From positions 59,386-123,385 of the forward strand of contig CAJJAY010000026.1 in the NCBI GenBank assembly GCA_905182285.1: DNA of 64,000 nucleotides. The letters run 5' to 3'. The stretch is from an uncultured Amylibacter sp. (GTDB lineage: Bacteria > Pseudomonadota > Alphaproteobacteria > Rhodobacterales > Rhodobacteraceae). The position numbers were made by a program, and so were the translations under genes. Numbering within the stretch: the stretch's first letter is position 1; every line of letters begins with the position of its first letter. The notes below the pieces were generated by a model, which was not told the DNA's origin, made no database searches, and saw nothing but the letters and a program-made list of their open reading frames with translations. Of the stretch, positions 38,944 to 48,396 are shown in pieces.

Positions 38944-39770
38944 TGAAATTTATTTTTTTATTAATTCTTTTCTTTGCCAATTCTGTAAAAGCAGAAAAAC
39001 AAGAAATAATTTTGTCATCCACAACTTCAACACAAAACTCTGGTCTTTATGATTATATTTTGCCGATGTTTACTCAAGATACGGGTATTTTGGTAAAGGT
39101 AGTTGCAGTAGGAACAGGCCAAGCCATTAGAATAGCGCGCAATGGCGATGCAGATGCTTTATTAGTTCATCATAGACCATCTGAAGATCTTTTTATGAAA
39201 GAAAATTTTGGAACTTATCGTTATGATATTATGTACAACGACTTTGTACTAATTGGCCCAAAAAATACAAATGCTACATTTAAAAATCTTGCAGATTTTT
39301 TTATTGAGGCAGGAAAATTTGGTACATTTAGATTTATTTCAAGAGGTGACGATAGCGGTACACATAAAAAAGAAATAGAACTATGGAATGCTTTTACATA
39401 TAGAAATCCAAGTGGAGAATGGTATATCGAAATTGGATCTGGTATGGGTGCAGCTTTAAATATGGCATCTGCAACTAATTCATATACATTGAGCGATCGA
39501 GGAACTTGGTTATCTTTCAAAAATAAAGGTGATTTAGAAATTAAATGGGCTGGCGACCTTATTATGCAGAATCCTTATGGACTGATACTAGTTAACCCTG
39601 ATGTCTTCCCACATATTAAATCAACACAAGCCAAAATATTTGCCAACTGGTTAATATCTTCAAAAGGTCAAAAAGCGATTGGAGATTTCAAAGTTGATGG
39701 CAAACAATTATTTTGTCCAAATGCAGATAAAACAAATACAAAAAGCCTTTTAGCATGCCCCGCTAACTAA
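38943..39770 (+). CDS. tupA: tungstate-binding periplasmic protein
   Basis: Signal peptide; SSTTSTQNSGLYDYILPMF...VGTGQAIRIARNGDADALLVHHRPSE. Confidence 0.88.
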   Translation: MKFIFLLILFFANSVKAEKQEIILSSTTSTQNSGLYDYILPMFTQDTGILVKVVAVGTGQAIRIARNGDADALLVHHRPSEDLFMKENFGTYRYDIMYNDFVLIGPKNTNATFKNLADFFIEAGKFGTFRFISRGDDSGTHKKEIELWNAFTYRNPSGEWYIEIGSGMGAALNMASATNSYTLSDRGTWLSFKNKGDLEIKWAGDLIMQNPYGLILVNPDVFPHIKSTQAKIFANWLISSKGQKAIGDFKVDGKQLFCPNADKTNTKSLLACPAN

Positions 39771-39856
39771 TTTGGCAATTAGGGATATGCACCAAATGCA
39801 TATCGGCTTTGCAGTATAAACACTTTTAAAATTTAGAAAATTAGCTATTTAAAGTA

Positions 39857-39990
39857 TATGAGATGAAAAACTCATCGGCCACCTCCTCCCGGTCGAGAAA
39901 TTTAAATGGCACCAAATTCTCCCAATGCTGGGGCCAAAAAAAAAGAACGGTAATATGCTACCTCCTCCCAGCATGTTGTCGTTTTTTTTT
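39857..39990 (+). ncRNA. candidate 'cuckoo'/CcsR-like anti-Shine-Dalgarno small RNA
   Basis: Hairpin TCGGCC[ACCTCCTCCC]GGTCGA (39875-39896); hairpin ...ACGGTAATATGCT[ACCTCCTCCC]AGCATGTTGTCGT (39939-39990), stem extends through A-run/T-run and ends in U-tract; 5' end is an estimate. Confidence 0.72.
39939..39990 (+). terminator. terminator hairpin with ACCTCCTCCC loop (potentially bidirectional)
   Basis: ~21-bp stem with G·U pairs, A-run on 5' side, T9 on 3' side; lies between convergent tupA and uvrD. Confidence 0.8.
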
Positions 39991-40012
39991 GGATAAATTT
40001 TATGAAATATTT

Positions 40013-42424
40013 TCAAAAAGACTCATCATCAATATGAGATACAAAATTGGCTACAACTTTCTTTGCTCCACCTGAATCAAATACTATAGATAGCTTATCA
40101 CCTTCAATACCAATAACAGTTCCGTTTCCAAGCTTTACGTGCATTACTCGATCAGAAATTGAATACTTTTTTGAGACTTTAGCATCGATGGTAATGCCTT
40201 GAGTGTTGTCAGATTTATTTAGAAACCTTTGGGATGTTCTAGCCTGCATTCGTTTCCACCCAGGTGAATTATATGCATCAGCTTTTGCAGCGCGTTCAGG
40301 AAGGTCACTTTCAAATTCAATTTCTTGAGATGACGAGCCACCAGCATATAAACCTGGTGGGGTGAGTACTTCTATATTTTTTGGCGGTAATTCATCTATA
40401 AATCTTGATGGCATCGACGATTGCCATTGCCCATAAACTCTACGATTAGCAGCAAATGAAATAGTGCAAATGGCTTCAGAACGAGTAATTCCGACGTAGG
40501 CTAATCGGCGTTCTTCTTCTAATCCCTTCTGGCCAGATTCATCCATTGATCTTTGTGATGGAAATAACCCATCTTCCCAGCCAGGTAGAAATACTATTGG
40601 AAACTCAAGACCTTTAGCGCCGTGCAGCGTCATAATGGAAACTTTTTCTACAGAGTCAGAAACATCATTTTCCATTATTAAACTCACATGCTCAAGAAAA
40701 CCTTGGACATTTTCAAATCCTTCCAACGCTTTAACAAGCTCTTTTAAGTTTTCCAGCCTACCTGCTGCTTCTGGTGTTTTATCATTTTGCCAAAAATCTG
40801 TGTACCCACTTTCTTCTAATATTATTTGTGCAATCTCAACGTGATTAACAGCGTTTGAAACATTATCTAAGTTTTCCAAAACTTCATTTCTAGAGTTTAT
40901 CACAACATTTGAGGGTGCCAATAAATTACCCCACCGATCAAATCCATCTATTAGTTTTTTCAAAGAATTGGATGCCTTAGATGATAGTCCACCTTCATGG
41001 GCCACTAACCGAGCAGCTTCTAACATAGATACCCCGTTACTACGTGCTATTGCATTAATTTTTTGTTGAGCCTTGTCTCCAATTCCTCGCTTAGGTGTAT
41101 TAACAATACGTTCAAACGCAAGACTATCGTCTGGACTAACCGCAACCCGAAAATATGCCATGGCATCTCGTATTTCCATCCGTTCATAAAACCTTGGCCC
41201 ACCAATAACTCTGTATGGTAATCCAATACTGAGAAATCTATCCTCAAATGCGCGCATTTGGTGAGAAGCTCGAACCAATATAGCCATACTGTTTAATCCA
41301 AATGAAGAAATTCCCCGCGTTCCCCTTTGATAGCTCTCTAGCTCTTCGCCGATCCATCGAGCTTCTTCCTCACCATCCCAATGACCAATTAAACGTACCT
41401 TTTCTCCGCCTTCTTGAGCAGTCCATAGAGTTTTACCTAATCGATCTGTATTTCCAGATATTATACCAGATGCTGCTGCAAGAATATCAGGAGTAGATCT
41501 ATAGTTTTGCTCTAAACGAATAACTTTCGCACCTTCAAAATCTCTTTCAAATCGCAAAATATTCCCTACTTCTGCACCACGCCATCCATAAATTGATTGA
41601 TCGTCATCACCAACACAGCAAATATTTTTATGCTTTGCCGCCAAAAGTCTTAACCACATATATTGCGCAATATTAGTATCTTGATACTCATCAACCAAAA
41701 TATATTTAAACCAAGTTTGATATTTTTGTAAAATATCAGAATTTTTTTGAAAAATATTCACAACATGTAATAAAAGATCTCCAAAATCAGCAGCATTCAA
41801 AATTTTCAATCGATTTTGATATTGCAAATAAAATTCGGCTCCTCGACCATTAAACCCATCTTCACCAGCTGGTATGTTGTCTGGACCCCAAGCACGGTTT
41901 TTCCATGTGTCTATAAGTCCTAATAATAATCGTGGCGGCCAACGCTTTTCATCAATATTTTCAGCTCGCAATAACTGCTTTAGCAACCTTAACTGATCAT
42001 CTGTATCGAGAATTGTAAAATTTGACTTTAAACCAACCATCTCCGAATGTCGGCGTAATATTTTGACACACAAAGAATGAAATGTTCCAAGCCAAGGGAG
42101 CTCTCCGCCTAAGTTACCCAATATAGATCCAACCCGAATTTTCATTTCTCGAGCAGCTTTATTTGTAAAAGTTACAGCAAGTATCTCATTTGGCCGAGCT
42201 TCGTTCATGTTCATCAAATGAACAATTCTTGTTGTTAAGGCTTTTGTTTTACCCGTACCTGCCCCAGCCAACATTAAGACAGGTCCATTTAATGTTTCCA
42301 CAGCCGATCTTTGAGCAGAATTCAAATCATCTAAATATGGTTTAGGCCTCAACCCTATAGCTTGATGAGATAAGGGGATATTACTTGCCACTTGATTAGC
42401 TTGATTTTCGTCTCGATTATTCAT
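40013..42424 (-). CDS. uvrD: UvrD/PcrA superfamily I DNA helicase
   Basis: NGPVLMLAGAGTGKTKALTTRIVHLM; ILVDEYQDTNIAQYMWLRLLA; VGDDDQSIYGWRGAEVGNI; MTLHGAKGLEFPIVFLPGWE. Confidence 0.94.
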   Translation of the reverse strand: MNNRDENQANQVASNIPLSHQAIGLRPKPYLDDLNSAQRSAVETLNGPVLMLAGAGTGKTKALTTRIVHLMNMNEARPNEILAVTFTNKAAREMKIRVGSILGNLGGELPWLGTFHSLCVKILRRHSEMVGLKSNFTILDTDDQLRLLKQLLRAENIDEKRWPPRLLLGLIDTWKNRAWGPDNIPAGEDGFNGRGAEFYLQYQNRLKILNAADFGDLLLHVVNIFQKNSDILQKYQTWFKYILVDEYQDTNIAQYMWLRLLAAKHKNICCVGDDDQSIYGWRGAEVGNILRFERDFEGAKVIRLEQNYRSTPDILAAASGIISGNTDRLGKTLWTAQEGGEKVRLIGHWDGEEEARWIGEELESYQRGTRGISSFGLNSMAILVRASHQMRAFEDRFLSIGLPYRVIGGPRFYERMEIRDAMAYFRVAVSPDDSLAFERIVNTPKRGIGDKAQQKINAIARSNGVSMLEAARLVAHEGGLSSKASNSLKKLIDGFDRWGNLLAPSNVVINSRNEVLENLDNVSNAVNHVEIAQIILEESGYTDFWQNDKTPEAAGRLENLKELVKALEGFENVQGFLEHVSLIMENDVSDSVEKVSIMTLHGAKGLEFPIVFLPGWEDGLFPSQRSMDESGQKGLEEERRLAYVGITRSEAICTISFAANRRVYGQWQSSMPSRFIDELPPKNIEVLTPPGLYAGGSSSQEIEFESDLPERAAKADAYNSPGWKRMQARTSQRFLNKSDNTQGITIDAKVSKKYSISDRVMHVKLGNGTVIGIEGDKLSIVFDSGGAKKVVANFVSHIDDESF

Positions 42425-42580
42425 TTTTGTAGCATAACGGTTTCATTAATAATGTAAAAGCATGTTCTATCATTGTTCTTCTATTTTTATCAATCCAAAT
42501 CCCTCAAACAAGATTTCGATTATATCGAACTTGTTGACATTCTCTTGCATGAGTATCTGGATCACTTTAATGGTAACTTT

Positions 42581-43726
42581 ATGAATATAGATGACATATA
42601 CCCCAGTCTAAGCGACCTAAAAAAACGAGCTAAGAGCCGGCTTCCATTCTTTGCTTGGGAATATTTAGACAGCGCTACTGGTGTAGAAGATCAAAAAAAT
42701 CGAAATCGAGAAGAATTAAATAAAATTTTATTTGAGACTCGAATATTAAAAGGTGAATACGTTCCCAATCAAAAAACCACTTTTTTAGGCAAAACTTATT
42801 CCCATCCATTTGGTGTAGCACCCGTAGGTATGTCTGGCATGATATGGCCTGGAGCTGAATACATACTTGCAAGAGGATGCGCCAAAGCTAAAATTCCATA
42901 CTGCCTATCAGCGGTAGCAACTGTGACACCAGAAATGATATCATCATCTATTGGAGATATGGGTTGGATGCAGCTTTACCCACCAACAGATGCAGATGTT
43001 CGTAGAGACATGTTGCTTCGTGCAAAAAATGCTGGATTTCATACACTTGTATTGACAGTCGATGTTCCTGCTCCAAGTCGCAGAGAACGTCAGCGAAGAG
43101 CTCAATTAACTATACCACCAAAGATTACTCCTAAAATGTTGTGGGAAACAGCAACACATCCTTCATGGGCCCTAGGTACAGCAAAATATGGGCAACCTCG
43201 CCTTCGATTTGCTGAAAGCTATGTCAAAGTTAAGGGCAATACATCATCAACTGCTCATCCAGGGTACATAATTCGAGGTAAACCTGACTGGAAATATCTA
43301 TCAGAACTCAGAAATGAATGGGATGGCCACATAATTGTAAAAGGTATCACGTCTGCACACGACGCATTAGAACTAAAAAAGGCTGGGGTAGATGCAGTAT
43401 GGGTATCAAATCATTCAGGCAGACAATTTGATGGCGGCCAAAGTAGCATAGAAACACTACCTAAAATACGCAAAGCTGTAGGAAATGACTTTCCATTGAT
43501 ATTTGATAGTGGTGTGGAAGGTGGTCTGGATATATTGAGAGCAATTGCCCTTGGAGCAAACTTTGTTATGTTAGGGCGTGCTTTTCATTATGCCCTTGGA
43601 GCGTTAGGTAAAAAAGGTTTTGAACAAATGGCCTTTATTTTGTCAGATGATATTAATACAAATATGTATCAAATGGGGATTAAGGAACTTGCTGACAGTA
43701 CTAATAGGCTAATTAAACGAGATTAA
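42581..43726 (+). CDS. FMN-dependent alpha-hydroxy-acid dehydrogenase (L-lactate dehydrogenase family)
   Basis: PSLSDLKKRAKSRLPFFAWEYLDSATG; HPFGVAPVGMSGMIWPGAE; VWVSNHSGRQFDGGQSSIETLP; start at MNIDD, ORF track extends to 42473. Confidence 0.92.
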   Translation: MNIDDIYPSLSDLKKRAKSRLPFFAWEYLDSATGVEDQKNRNREELNKILFETRILKGEYVPNQKTTFLGKTYSHPFGVAPVGMSGMIWPGAEYILARGCAKAKIPYCLSAVATVTPEMISSSIGDMGWMQLYPPTDADVRRDMLLRAKNAGFHTLVLTVDVPAPSRRERQRRAQLTIPPKITPKMLWETATHPSWALGTAKYGQPRLRFAESYVKVKGNTSSTAHPGYIIRGKPDWKYLSELRNEWDGHIIVKGITSAHDALELKKAGVDAVWVSNHSGRQFDGGQSSIETLPKIRKAVGNDFPLIFDSGVEGGLDILRAIALGANFVMLGRAFHYALGALGKKGFEQMAFILSDDINTNMYQMGIKELADSTNRLIKRD

Positions 43727-43728
43727 AT

Positions 43729-44556
43729 TTGCGCAAAATATTGGTCATATCTGATATACACATTCGATCAATCGAAAAAAGCATCATTGGTTTGAGCCCA
43801 TTAAAGCAGTTTAAAAATGCCCTCTCTCATGGGCAAAAGAATCATCCAGATGCTGAACATTTAATACTCATGGGAGACATTGCTCACTCGGGTCATATAA
43901 AAGAATATGAGTTAATAAAAAGGGCAATAAACAATTATCAAATTCCAATAACTTTTATGCTTGGAAATCATGATAATCGCGAAAACTTTGTAAAAATTTT
44001 CCCTGAGATACCTTTAACAAAAGAAGGTCACCTCCAAACAGTAATAAATTTAGGAAATGATGTCCTTATTTGTTTAGACACACTTAATTCCCCACCATAT
44101 TTAGAGGGCAAGCATGAAGGTAAATTATGCACCAAAAGATTAGAGTGGTTAGAGCAAGAATTAAATAAAATTAGAAATAAACGTATTTCAATTTTCACAC
44201 ACCATCCCCCGCATAATGTTGGCTTCCCAGGAATGGATAAAATCAAACTAAGCAATAGCAACGATTTATTTGAAATAATAAAAAAATATGTAAATATTAA
44301 ACATATATTTTCTGGCCATGTTCACAGGACAATTTCTGGACACACAAACAATATTGGTTTTTCTATTTTTAAAAGTACATGTCATCAAATGCCTATGAAT
44401 TTAATCTCAGCTGATTCTAGTCTTTCTGTAAAAGAACCAGCAGCATACGGTATAATCTTGTTTGATGACCAAAGTATAATAGCCCATACAGAAGATTACG
44501 AAATAGCAAGGCAAGCAATAGCCTCCTCTATAGATGCGATGCCAGATAAATTGTAA
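43729..44556 (+). CDS. metallophosphoesterase (CpdA-like)
   Basis: ISDIHIR; LILMGDIAHSG; MLGNHDNRE; FSGHVHRTISG; TTG start. Confidence 0.88.
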   Translation: MRKILVISDIHIRSIEKSIIGLSPLKQFKNALSHGQKNHPDAEHLILMGDIAHSGHIKEYELIKRAINNYQIPITFMLGNHDNRENFVKIFPEIPLTKEGHLQTVINLGNDVLICLDTLNSPPYLEGKHEGKLCTKRLEWLEQELNKIRNKRISIFTHHPPHNVGFPGMDKIKLSNSNDLFEIIKKYVNIKHIFSGHVHRTISGHTNNIGFSIFKSTCHQMPMNLISADSSLSVKEPAAYGIILFDDQSIIAHTEDYEIARQAIASSIDAMPDKL

Positions 44557-44638
44557 AAAAACAAAAAAGCTCTTGCGGCAGGAAAATAGTTGCGTATAAC
44601 GCCCTTACCCAAGAGAATAATTGTTCTCTTTCAAGGAT

Positions 44639-44713
44639 GCGGGCGTAGCTCAGGGGTAGAGCATAACCTTGCCAAGGTTAGGGTCGAGCGTTCGAATCGC
44701 TTCGCCCGCTCCA
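44639..44713 (+). tRNA. tRNA-Gly (GCC)
   Basis: GCGGGCG...CGCCCGC-T-CCA, anticodon loop TTGCCAA, T-loop GTTCGAATC. Confidence 0.95.
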
Positions 44714-44729
44714 ATTACCAAAATATGGT

Positions 44730-44768
44730 AACGACAAGGTCACCTAAGGGTGGCCTTTCGTCGTTTCT
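44730..44768 (+). terminator. terminator hairpin after tRNA-Gly
   Basis: ACGACAAGGTCACC-TAAG-GGTGGCCTTTCGTCGTTT. Confidence 0.75.
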
Positions 44769-44849
44769 AGAAAAAAATTTTACAGTTTTACTTTACCTAT
44801 ATATTTAATTAGTTAATCGTTTGATGCTAAGAATAAGTAGGATTAAAAA

Positions 44850-45689
44850 ATGAAACTTTTGAGATATGGCTCGATTGGAAAAGAAAAAACATGTGTTCTT
44901 GATTTGCAAGGCAATATTCGAGACCTTTCAGCACATATAAAAGAGTTAAGCGGAGATTCTATTTCACTACAGAATTTAGATAAAGTTAAGGCCTTGGATT
45001 TTGAAAAATTACCAATATGTCCAGAAGGTGATAGAATTGGTTCGTGTCTGGCTGATGCACCAAACTTTTTTTGCATTGGATTGAATTATGCAAAACATGC
45101 TGCAGAAACAGGAAGTAAATTACCAGAAGAACCTCTAGTATTTAATAAATCAACATCAGCAATTAACGGGCCATATGACGATATTAAGATCCCTAAAGGA
45201 TCAGTTCATACAGATTGGGAAGTAGAATTAGGATTAGTAATAGGAAAACCTTGTTACCAAGTATCAGAGGATGAAGCTTTAAATTACGTATCAGCATACT
45301 TTACTGCAAATGATGTATCCGAGAGGACTTACCAAAAACATAGATCAGGCCAATGGGTTAAAGGGAAATCATCACCAACATTTGCACCGATTGGCCCATA
45401 TTTAGTTACTGCTGACGAAATAGATAATCCCCAAAACTTATCAATTAAAACGACTATCAATGGTAAGGTAATGCAAAATTCTAATACTGATGACATGATT
45501 TTTAGCTTAAAAGAAATAATATCAAAATTATCAGAATATATGGTTTTAAGAACAGGTGACATAATAATCACTGGAACCCCTGAGGGTGTTGGAGCAGGAA
45601 TTAAACCAAAGCCAATGTTTCTAAGATCTGGTGATACCGTAGAAGTTGAGGTTGAGGGCCTGGGTTGTCAAAAAATGAAAGCAATATAA
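44850..45689 (+). CDS. fumarylacetoacetate hydrolase family protein
   Basis: FFCIGLNYAKHAAETG; VHTDWEVELGLVIGK; GDIIITGTPEGVGAGIKP. Confidence 0.92.
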   Translation: MKLLRYGSIGKEKTCVLDLQGNIRDLSAHIKELSGDSISLQNLDKVKALDFEKLPICPEGDRIGSCLADAPNFFCIGLNYAKHAAETGSKLPEEPLVFNKSTSAINGPYDDIKIPKGSVHTDWEVELGLVIGKPCYQVSEDEALNYVSAYFTANDVSERTYQKHRSGQWVKGKSSPTFAPIGPYLVTADEIDNPQNLSIKTTINGKVMQNSNTDDMIFSLKEIISKLSEYMVLRTGDIIITGTPEGVGAGIKPKPMFLRSGDTVEVEVEGLGCQKMKAI

Positions 45690-46394
45690 TTATTTATCTT
45701 TTTTCACTCGCTCCATAAGCTCTTCGGCTGTTTCAACACGTTCAGAATATCGATCGACTAAGTTTTGTTTTATATCACGAGTAATAAGAGTAAATTTCAC
45801 TAATTCTTCCATTACATCTACTATCCGATTATAATTTCCAGATGGTTTCATACGTCCATTATCATCAAATTCTTTCCAAGCCTTTGGTGTTGATGATTGG
45901 TTCGGAATAGTGAGCATTCTCATCCATCGTCCCAATATTCGCAATTGATTTACAGTATTAAAACTTTGTGACCCACCATTAACTTGCATTAAAGCTAAAG
46001 TTTTTCCCTGCGTTGGCCTAACTGCACCATCAGATAAAGGTACCCAATCTATTTGGGTTTTCATTACACCAGTCATTGAGCCGTGGCGTTCTGGTGAAGA
46101 CCAAACCATTCCTTCAGACCACTTTACGAGTTCATGTAACTCTAAAACTTTAGGATGAGATGAATTCTCCTCATCGACTAAAGGTAAATCAGTTGGATTA
46201 TAGAGTTTAACTTCTGCACCTAACTTTATAAGTATTCTTCTAGCCTCTTGAGCAACCAATCTACTATATGATTTTTTTCTTAATGAACCGTATAATATTA
46301 GAATTTTTACTGGATGTGTGGATCTATATATTGGAAATAACAAATCATTATCTATCTGCTTAAAAGCATCATCACTTATATTTGATGTTGTCAT
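45690..46394 (-). CDS. ArsH-like NADPH-dependent FMN reductase
   Basis: [57 protein letters not shown]. Confidence 0.9.
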   Translation of the reverse strand: MTTSNISDDAFKQIDNDLLFPIYRSTHPVKILILYGSLRKKSYSRLVAQEARRILIKLGAEVKLYNPTDLPLVDEENSSHPKVLELHELVKWSEGMVWSSPERHGSMTGVMKTQIDWVPLSDGAVRPTQGKTLALMQVNGGSQSFNTVNQLRILGRWMRMLTIPNQSSTPKAWKEFDDNGRMKPSGNYNRIVDVMEELVKFTLITRDIKQNLVDRYSERVETAEELMERVKKDK

Positions 46395-46432
46395 GATATT
46401 TTCCTGATAAATTAATATTTATAGCTAGGTCA

Positions 46433-47140
46433 TTATTTTTTACTTACACCTAACTCTGAGATTCCACCATTTTCTTTTGACCATTCCAACGGATTTCTCA
46501 AAAAAGATTCAACCTGGTCCAAAGATGCAGAATCAAAGTTACCACCTTCACGTGCAGCTTTAAGTATGTCCCACCAAGTTAATAGATAGTGAAGCTCTAA
46601 TCCGTTTTCAGCAAGCATTTCATGAGTATTTTCAAAAATATCATAATAAAAAACTACCAAAATATGTTCACAAATTGCTTCTGCACGTCTTATTGCTTCA
46701 GCAAACATAAGCTTAGACCCACCATCTGTAGTTAAATCTTCTACTAATAATACACGTTGATTTGGATGAATATCACCTTCTATTTGTGCATCACGACCAT
46801 AGCCTTTTGGTTTTTTTCGAACATATTGCATTGGCAATGACATTTTGTCTGCAATCCATGCTGCAAAAGGAATACCAGCTGTTTCCCCTCCTGCAGCACT
46901 ATCAAATTTTTCAAAACCAACTTCTTGGTATAAGGTAGCAACAGCAAAATCCATTAATGCTGAGCGAATTCTTGGATGACTAATTAATTTTCGGCAATCA
47001 ATATATACAGGTGAGGCAAGGCCTGAAGCAAATGTATAAGGTTCGTTAGGGCGAAATTTTACTGCTTCAATTTCTAGAAACATCTTAGCTGCTAAATTTG
47101 CCATTTGATCTTTAGTTGCAAAAGTATTTGGAAAAGTCAT
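46433..47140 (-). CDS. pyrE: orotate phosphoribosyltransferase
   Basis: FASGLASPVYIDCRKLISHP; AGGETAGIPFAAWIA; VLLVEDLTTDGGSKLMFAEAIR. Confidence 0.93.
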   Translation of the reverse strand: MTFPNTFATKDQMANLAAKMFLEIEAVKFRPNEPYTFASGLASPVYIDCRKLISHPRIRSALMDFAVATLYQEVGFEKFDSAAGGETAGIPFAAWIADKMSLPMQYVRKKPKGYGRDAQIEGDIHPNQRVLLVEDLTTDGGSKLMFAEAIRRAEAICEHILVVFYYDIFENTHEMLAENGLELHYLLTWWDILKAAREGGNFDSASLDQVESFLRNPLEWSKENGGISELGVSKK

Positions 47141-47238
47141 ATTAAAGCCTTTTTGAATTTTCTAATCTTTATCTAGATTCGTTCACCAAGCCAAGTCTCA
47201 CAATTGCGAGAAAAAAATATTAAATATATAAGAACTAT

Positions 47239-48396
47239 ATGCAAGAACGTTTCATATCTCTAAAAAACAAAAAACTTCAAAATGCTTATGGAATTTGGGC
47301 GTCCAAAATAAGCAATCAGCAAATAGTTGCAATTTGCCTAAATGATCCTGATCATCAAATAGCAGCTTTCTTTGGGATTTCTCTTGTAGGAAAACAAGTA
47401 TGCATTGCATCAAGCGATATAGTTAAAAATCTTGATAAGAGATTCATAATTCTTAACAAAAAGATTACTCCATCAAATCACGTGGCTACAATTAAACCTC
47501 AAAATAATTTTATAACCTTTTCAGGTGGATCAACCAAAAAGCCAAAGGCAATTTTACGCACACATAAAAGTTGGATATATAGCTTCAAAAGAAATGGTGT
47601 CTTAAAAAGTGATAAAGTTGCTGTTTTGGGTCACTTATCACACTCATTAGCACTATATGCGGCAACAGAAGCAATGCACATTGGTGCCAAATTAATTTTT
47701 TTAGGAATGCGCCCTCAAGGTAAGCCCACTATATTATATGCTACACCTACATTATTAAAGTTAGTCTATAAAAGTGATGAAATCTATTCTCAAGTACGAA
47801 CTATTTTTATAGGTGGTGGCCATTTTAGTGATGACGATAAAACTTTTTGTAAACACCGTTTCCCTAATGCAGAAATAAAGGTTTTTTATGGCACAGCTGA
47901 AACAAGTTTCATCACAATTTCTGATAGTAAAACTCCTCCAAATTCTGTTGGCCAAACTTATGATGGTGTGGAAATTTATATTAAGGAAGGTGCAATTTCA
48001 GTTAAAACACCGATGCTGGCAACAAATTACCTAGATAATCAAATAATCATGGATCCTAACTTACCATTCTCTACTGGAGAAATAGGTTGGATTGATGATA
48101 ATAACTTTCTATTTCTTAAAGGTAGATCAGATCGAGCAGTCAACATATCAGATAAACTTATTCATTTAGATGCATTAGAAGAGGATCTTATATCACTTCC
48201 TGGAATTGAGCACGCTGCAGTAATTACTTTACCTGATAAAAAACGTGGCCAAAAGGCTTTCGCAGCAGTATGTGGGTGCCATATAACTCATCCTCAAATT
48301 TCTGGAATAATTTGTTTGGAAGAATGGCCAATACTTTTATCCGGTAAAACTGATTATTTTAAAGTGAAAGAAATTTTACAAAAGGCTTTTTTATGA
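47239..48396 (+). CDS. short AMP-binding acyl-CoA synthetase-like protein
   Basis: FITFSGGSTKKPKAILRTHKSW; IKVFYGTAETSFITI; FSTGEIGWIDDNNFLFLKGRSDRAVNISDKLI; 385 aa, compact. Confidence 0.85.
   Translation: MQERFISLKNKKLQNAYGIWASKISNQQIVAICLNDPDHQIAAFFGISLVGKQVCIASSDIVKNLDKRFIILNKKITPSNHVATIKPQNNFITFSGGSTKKPKAILRTHKSWIYSFKRNGVLKSDKVAVLGHLSHSLALYAATEAMHIGAKLIFLGMRPQGKPTILYATPTLLKLVYKSDEIYSQVRTIFIGGGHFSDDDKTFCKHRFPNAEIKVFYGTAETSFITISDSKTPPNSVGQTYDGVEIYIKEGAISVKTPMLATNYLDNQIIMDPNLPFSTGEIGWIDDNNFLFLKGRSDRAVNISDKLIHLDALEEDLISLPGIEHAAVITLPDKKRGQKAFAAVCGCHITHPQISGIICLEEWPILLSGKTDYFKVKEILQKAFL

Noticed and set aside
39783-39803. GATATGCACCAAATGCATATC hairpin after tupA as a terminator or riboswitch
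   Set aside because: Stable 8-bp stem but no U-tract and no known metal-riboswitch signature. Left as part of the intergenic region.
39863-40075. 70-aa ORF (MKNSSATSSRSRN...) reported across the tupA-uvrD gap
   Set aside because: Low-complexity translation of the sRNA hairpins that also overlaps the 3' end of uvrD on the opposite strand. The hairpin structure explains the sequence better.
44611-44630. AAGAGAATAATTGTTCTCTT hairpin just upstream of tRNA-Gly
   Set aside because: Short 7-bp stem without a U-tract. It could be a processing signal but is not distinguishable from chance.
47239-48396. Short acyl-CoA ligase as a pseudogene or truncation
   Set aside because: The frame is intact, the expected adenylation motifs and a C-terminal domain are present, and it is coupled to the thiolase. 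It looks like a compact family member rather than a degraded gene.
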